Below, in pieces: positions 60,563 through 64,000 of a stretch of 64,000 nt of DNA. How positions within the stretch are numbered: position 1 is the first letter of the stretch; the number at the start of each line of letters is the position of its first letter. Source of the stretch: Bacteroidaceae bacterium (GTDB lineage Bacteria; Bacteroidota; Bacteroidia; Bacteroidales; Bacteroidaceae). Location: positions 43,476 to 107,475 of the forward strand of contig JAGCPY010000055.1 in NCBI GenBank assembly GCA_017965425.1, written 5' to 3'. The notes beneath the pieces were generated by a model. The model was not told where the DNA came from. It made no database searches and saw only the letters and a list, made by a program, of their open reading frames with translations. A program made the translations under genes and the position numbers.

Positions 60563-63550
60563 TCAGCTCTTCGTAAACGTCTGAATCCAATCTATCAATC
60601 GCGCATAGACTGGATTCTGGCGCAGAAGGGCAGCGTTGCCGACAAGGAGCAAATGCTCGCGGGCACGGGTCATGGCGACGTTCAGCTTGCGGTCGATGAT
60701 GCGGCCGTCTTCCTCGAAAGAGAGTTCGGTCAAGAAGTCGATCTGAGCAGGATGGTGGACGGTCAGGCCGTAGATGATGGTGTCGCGCTGGCTGCCTTGG
60801 TAACGTTCCACGGTGTCAATAGTGAGGGCTTCCATCGGCACATGGCAAGCTTCCTTCTCCTCCTCTCGCCCAATGGCTGTGCGCACGGCGGCAATCTGGT
60901 TGCGATAAGGGACAATGATGCCGAGGCTGTCGGGTCCAAAATGGTTGCCCAAACGATGATAGAGGTCAAGGACATAGCGGGCAATGACTTCTGCTTCGGC
61001 CACATTGACCTTCTCGGAGGCTTGAGCACCTGAAAAAGCTGGCACATCGACAAAGGCGATGCGAGGCCAGTCGTCAGGCGGAAGCGTGACGACCTGATGG
61101 GGCAGCGGAACCGGAAGCAATCGACCGCCGTAGAAAACGTCGTTGGGGAAACGAGCGATGTCGGGGTGCATACGACCCTGACGGGTCAGCTGGTAGGTGA
61201 CGCGAGGATCATCGGCATACTTTTTCAACAGGCGTTCAAAGAGCGAGAGGCGGCAGTTGGTCAAGCCGATGGCTTTCAGTTCAGGGCTGTTGACGCGGGA
61301 TTCCTCCACCGACTGCTGCACCACGGCGGGCAATTGCTTGTGGTCGCCAATCATCACCAGCTTGCGGATGGACGCACGGCCCTCGTTCTGCGCCGCCAGA
61401 AGGCTCATCAGGTGCGGCTCCAGAATTTGCGAAGCTTCATCGATGATGGCCAACGAAAAGGATCGCAAGCCAAGCAGATGGACGTGGGCAGACAACGCAG
61501 TTGTCGTGCCGACGATGACACGTGCTTCCAATAGGAGACGACGCAACTGGTCGAGAGTCTCACACGACGGCACTTGCTCTTCCAACAGACGAGACCTATA
61601 TTCCTCTGCGCAAGAATAACGGCTACCGACACGCAGGAAACCGATGCCGGCTTCAGTGAGTTTACTGCAAATCTCATCCACTGCACGATTGGTGTAGCTG
61701 AGAAGCAGCACTGAGGATGACAAATCTGACAACTCCTCACGCAGGGTAGTCATCAACCCAAAGGAGGTCTTGCCTGTTCCCGGCGGACCGATAATCAAGA
61801 AGAGGTCAAGAGCCTGACGAACTCGCAAAGCCAAGTCATTGAAATCACCGTGGTTGAGACGGAGTTGACGACTTTCATCTACCCTGGGAGGACGTTGCAA
61901 AAGCAACAGGTCACGGCGTTCTTGCGGGGAAGAGAGGAAGGCATGCATCCCACGATAGAGAGGAGCAAACGAGGATTCGAGCAGATCATGCTCAATCGCC
62001 CACGGCTGTGAAGCACTGCGCAGGAAGACATGGGCATCGGTCTGGGAGGCACGCAACGACAAGATAATCTGCGACTGAGTCATCTCGACAATCGTGCCAC
62101 GGAAGACCATCGTCCGACAAACATCCGGCTCTGTTCCAGCCTGATAAGGATAAAGAATCACGATGTCGCCCACGCGGAAATTGACTGCTCCTTCCCACTC
62201 ATTCCCAAGCGGACTTTTTAGCGTAACACTGTCCACACGCCCTTCATCGCCCACAGCTGGACTTATCAATGAAAGATCGACAAAAATGTCACCCGAAACC
62301 ATCTTCTCTTCCAACGTCTGTAGCCATTTGGCCGAGAAACCAGCATTGTCGGGTGTTCCTGTGCCGACCTTTGCCTTCCAGTGTTCGGCAGCAATAAATG
62401 TTAAAAAGCGCTGATAATAAGCAAGCTCTAACGGCGAACACGTATGCAAAGGAGCCAGCAAAGCCGCCAACTGAGGACGCACATATTGTTGCCATAACTT
62501 GCCCGCCTGACCGCGTTCATTCAAGGTTTCAGGCGTCAGTGTGGTCAGCACGTTCAGGCCGCCACGGGCATACTGACGTTCGGCATCGACAATGCCGTTG
62601 CGCACACGAATGGCACGAAACAACATATCCTCCGAAAAGCCCACTTGCTGCAAGGCATTCGGGTATTTGGAGTAAAGCAGGAAAGCCTGAACATCCGAAT
62701 CATTCCCAACGTTACCATCGCTTCCATATTTCAGTAACGTCATATACAACAATAACTGAATATAATGCTTCAACTGAGGCACGGGCGTTTCAGGATCTGG
62801 CTGCGGAAATGCACCCTTCCCTGATTTCTGTTCAATGAGCAAACGATGATCCAACTGCAAGAAATCCATACGACCCTGCAAACCCAACAACTCGGAAAAG
62901 AAGGAGGGTTCTAACATCACCTCACGAGCATCATAATGACCTGCCATCAAAGGCAAGTCCTTACGGACAGCACGGCGAATATTCAGCTGCTGTGCTCGTC
63001 CCTGATCATGGAAATGCGCGCTAAGATTAGCGGCTAACAGACTGATGGCGTGAGTCTTGAAGAAATCACGAACACTGTCTATATATTGACGCTCATACCC
63101 GTTTCCAACCGAGGCATGAACTTCCTCATCCAACAACTGGCTTGCCAGATTTCCCAGCACTAACGCCTCACTACTTTGGCTCGGACGAATCTTGTTCAGC
63201 AAATATACCAACGGCGATTCGGCATAACTTTCGAAACACGAAGCTATAGCCGAGATATCCACTAAATAATCTGGTTCTAAAATAACAAGCAAGGGAGAAA
63301 TAGTGTCCACGCTATTCTCCTTTTCAACGATTGATTTCGAAGTAGGTGCACAGATAACATTCAACCTCAACCCATCCTCAAGCATCGGCAACAGATAACG
63401 CCAATCAAAACTCGAATCATCAAACAACGAAACACGAATCATTCTGCCTCCAAACACCTCGGAACCATAAACAAAACTTTCATCCCAATGAACGGCTCTC
63501 AACCGAACACATTGGAAACAAGCTTTAACACCATCCATGCCCTGTATCAT
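60563..63550 (-). CDS. Dna2-like protein: PD-(D/E)XK nuclease-like domain and superfamily 1 helicase
   Basis: A 995-residue protein. An N-terminal nuclease-like region has GRMDFLQLDHRLLIEQKSGK (D229, E240, K242), the D...ExK core of the RecB/Dna2 nuclease group. The SF1B helicase follows: Walker A GPPGTGKT (588-595), SYTNRAVDEI, Walker B IIDEASQ (about 702-708), GDHKQLPAV, DTVERYQGSQRDTIIYGL and NVAMTRAREHLLLVG. The four Cys that hold an iron-sulfur cluster in eukaryotic Dna2 are not evident in the same arrangement. It probably processes DNA ends or replication intermediates. Upstream, 63551-63843 contains no gene, only a -7-like box at 63753. Confidence 0.88.
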   Translation of the reverse strand: MIQGMDGVKACFQCVRLRAVHWDESFVYGSEVFGGRMIRVSLFDDSSFDWRYLLPMLEDGLRLNVICAPTSKSIVEKENSVDTISPLLVILEPDYLVDISAIASCFESYAESPLVYLLNKIRPSQSSEALVLGNLASQLLDEEVHASVGNGYERQYIDSVRDFFKTHAISLLAANLSAHFHDQGRAQQLNIRRAVRKDLPLMAGHYDAREVMLEPSFFSELLGLQGRMDFLQLDHRLLIEQKSGKGAFPQPDPETPVPQLKHYIQLLLYMTLLKYGSDGNVGNDSDVQAFLLYSKYPNALQQVGFSEDMLFRAIRVRNGIVDAERQYARGGLNVLTTLTPETLNERGQAGKLWQQYVRPQLAALLAPLHTCSPLELAYYQRFLTFIAAEHWKAKVGTGTPDNAGFSAKWLQTLEEKMVSGDIFVDLSLISPAVGDEGRVDSVTLKSPLGNEWEGAVNFRVGDIVILYPYQAGTEPDVCRTMVFRGTIVEMTQSQIILSLRASQTDAHVFLRSASQPWAIEHDLLESSFAPLYRGMHAFLSSPQERRDLLLLQRPPRVDESRQLRLNHGDFNDLALRVRQALDLFLIIGPPGTGKTSFGLMTTLREELSDLSSSVLLLSYTNRAVDEICSKLTEAGIGFLRVGSRYSCAEEYRSRLLEEQVPSCETLDQLRRLLLEARVIVGTTTALSAHVHLLGLRSFSLAIIDEASQILEPHLMSLLAAQNEGRASIRKLVMIGDHKQLPAVVQQSVEESRVNSPELKAIGLTNCRLSLFERLLKKYADDPRVTYQLTRQGRMHPDIARFPNDVFYGGRLLPVPLPHQVVTLPPDDWPRIAFVDVPAFSGAQASEKVNVAEAEVIARYVLDLYHRLGNHFGPDSLGIIVPYRNQIAAVRTAIGREEEKEACHVPMEALTIDTVERYQGSQRDTIIYGLTVHHPAQIDFLTELSFEEDGRIIDRKLNVAMTRAREHLLLVGNAALLRQNPVYARLIDWIQTFTKS

Positions 63551-63843
63551 CCTATCAACCTATTATATGTAAACAAAAAACCATTGAAGCTATCAACTGG
63601 AAAGCAATCCATCTTTGTCTGATCACGTATGAAAGAAGCACATCCAAACACAAACAAAGTGAAGACACTACGGTGATAAGGATGAAATGATATTAACAAC
63701 GCGTGAACACTTATTAAATAACTGATATTTTGAAAAAACATCTATTTCGCCTCAAAGATAAAAACTATCCGCGGATTGACCTAATAATCCATAAGAAAAG
63801 AATACACAGAAAGGCGGAACTACTCTAACGCACAAACGCCAAG
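63551..63843. other. Intergenic gap before the rRNA operon
   Basis: No ORF or RNA gene is supported here. A minus-strand -7 match, CAAAGATA at 63753-63760 (TATCTTTG), lies ~200 bp upstream of the Dna2-like ATG and could be its promoter with a long leader. The rest is AT-rich. Confidence 0.5.
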
Positions 63844-63873
63844 AGCCCCGGCATCCTTCCGGACGTCGGGGCT
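63844..63873 (-). terminator. Terminator downstream of the 5S rRNA
   Basis: AGCCCCG (63844-63850) / CGGGGCT (63867-63873) with a partly paired centre, just 10 bp after the 5S 3' end on the minus strand. The downstream T content is low, so it is assigned mainly by position. Confidence 0.7.
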
Positions 63874-63883
63874 CCAGCATCAA

Positions 63884-63988
63884 GGGGCGGCTACCTACTC
63901 TCCCACTCTCGCAGTACCATCGGCGCAAGCGGGCTTAACTTCTCTGTTCGGGATGGGAAGAGGTGGGACCCCGCCGCTATAGCCGCCT
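63884..63988 (-). rRNA. rrf: 5S ribosomal RNA
   Basis: On the minus strand the sequence has the 5S core CCGAACAGAGAAGTTAAGCC, TGGTACTGCGAGAG and complementary ends (AGGCGGCTA / TAGCCGCC). The ends are set by complementarity, so they could be off by a few bases. It is the distal gene of an rRNA operon reading leftward; the 23S gene would lie just beyond the right edge. Confidence 0.95.
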
Positions 63989-64000
63989 AAGTCTTTCCGG

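Overview
The window looks like chromosomal DNA of a Bacteroidales bacterium, most likely Prevotellaceae, although the genus is an inference. The evidence is the Bacteroidetes-type promoters (a TTTG box about 20 bp before TAnnTTTG, seen upstream of many genes in both orientations), the weak Shine-Dalgarno sites, and the gene repertoire: GH89 N-acetylglucosaminidase, a GH57/GT4/debranching-enzyme glycogen cluster, HU-like proteins, DUF4230 lipoproteins, and fur next to purA. No plasmid, phage or CRISPR locus is present, and I see no tRNA. A 5S rRNA on the minus strand at the right edge marks the end of an rRNA operon whose 23S lies outside the window.

Layout. 1-5 kb: the C-terminal part of uvrA, an aquaporin, rfbC with a small lipoprotein, and two DUF4230 proteins. 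5-7 kb: a HAD phosphatase and pgi. 7.3-16.3 kb: a long, tightly packed minus-strand run. It opens with a stress module (ferritin-like, PPOX flavoprotein, small HTH) and continues as rubredoxin, MBL-rubredoxin, ZIP transporter, polysaccharide pyruvyl transferase-like protein, a fused fatty-acyl reductase/acyl-CoA synthetase, an unknown cysteine-containing protein and a GMC oxidoreductase. The last four overlap one another and look like an undescribed lipid or fatty-alcohol modification pathway. 16.4-23.5 kb: an AraC regulator, a NAGLU glycosidase, gpsA, lysS and a second AraC. 23.7-29.5 kb: a TolC/HlyD/ABC-2 exporter of the YbhGFSR type. 29.6-38.5 kb: rhaA, an HU-winged-helix protein, two large unknown proteins, lrgA/lrgB-like genes and an MFS transporter. 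38.6-48 kb: two 2-isopropylmalate-synthase family genes, an aminotransferase, an acyltransferase, an aldo/keto reductase, vsr, a Fur-family regulator and purA. 48-52.7 kb: the glycogen/alpha-glucan operon. 52.9-57.6 kb: a Crp-like regulator, a lipid kinase, miaA, GAPDH and mscL. 57.7-63.6 kb: a SWIM-SNF2 helicase and a Dna2-like nuclease-helicase, separated by a large nested inverted repeat.

The most striking feature is not a gene. Two families of palindromic repeats are scattered through the window. Family 1 is GC-rich (CCCCTCCC-loop-GGGAGGGG) and often occurs as two inverted arms 60-100 bp apart, placed at junctions between co-directional genes (pgi/HAD, lysS/gpsA, lrgA/lrgB). It is also read in frame inside proteins, giving peptides such as LPPAPPSLGGE. 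Family 2 is a long inverted repeat of GGTGAGGGAT units beside a GTGTACAC box, present near 44.3 kb and 60.3 kb. No transposase is present to explain either.
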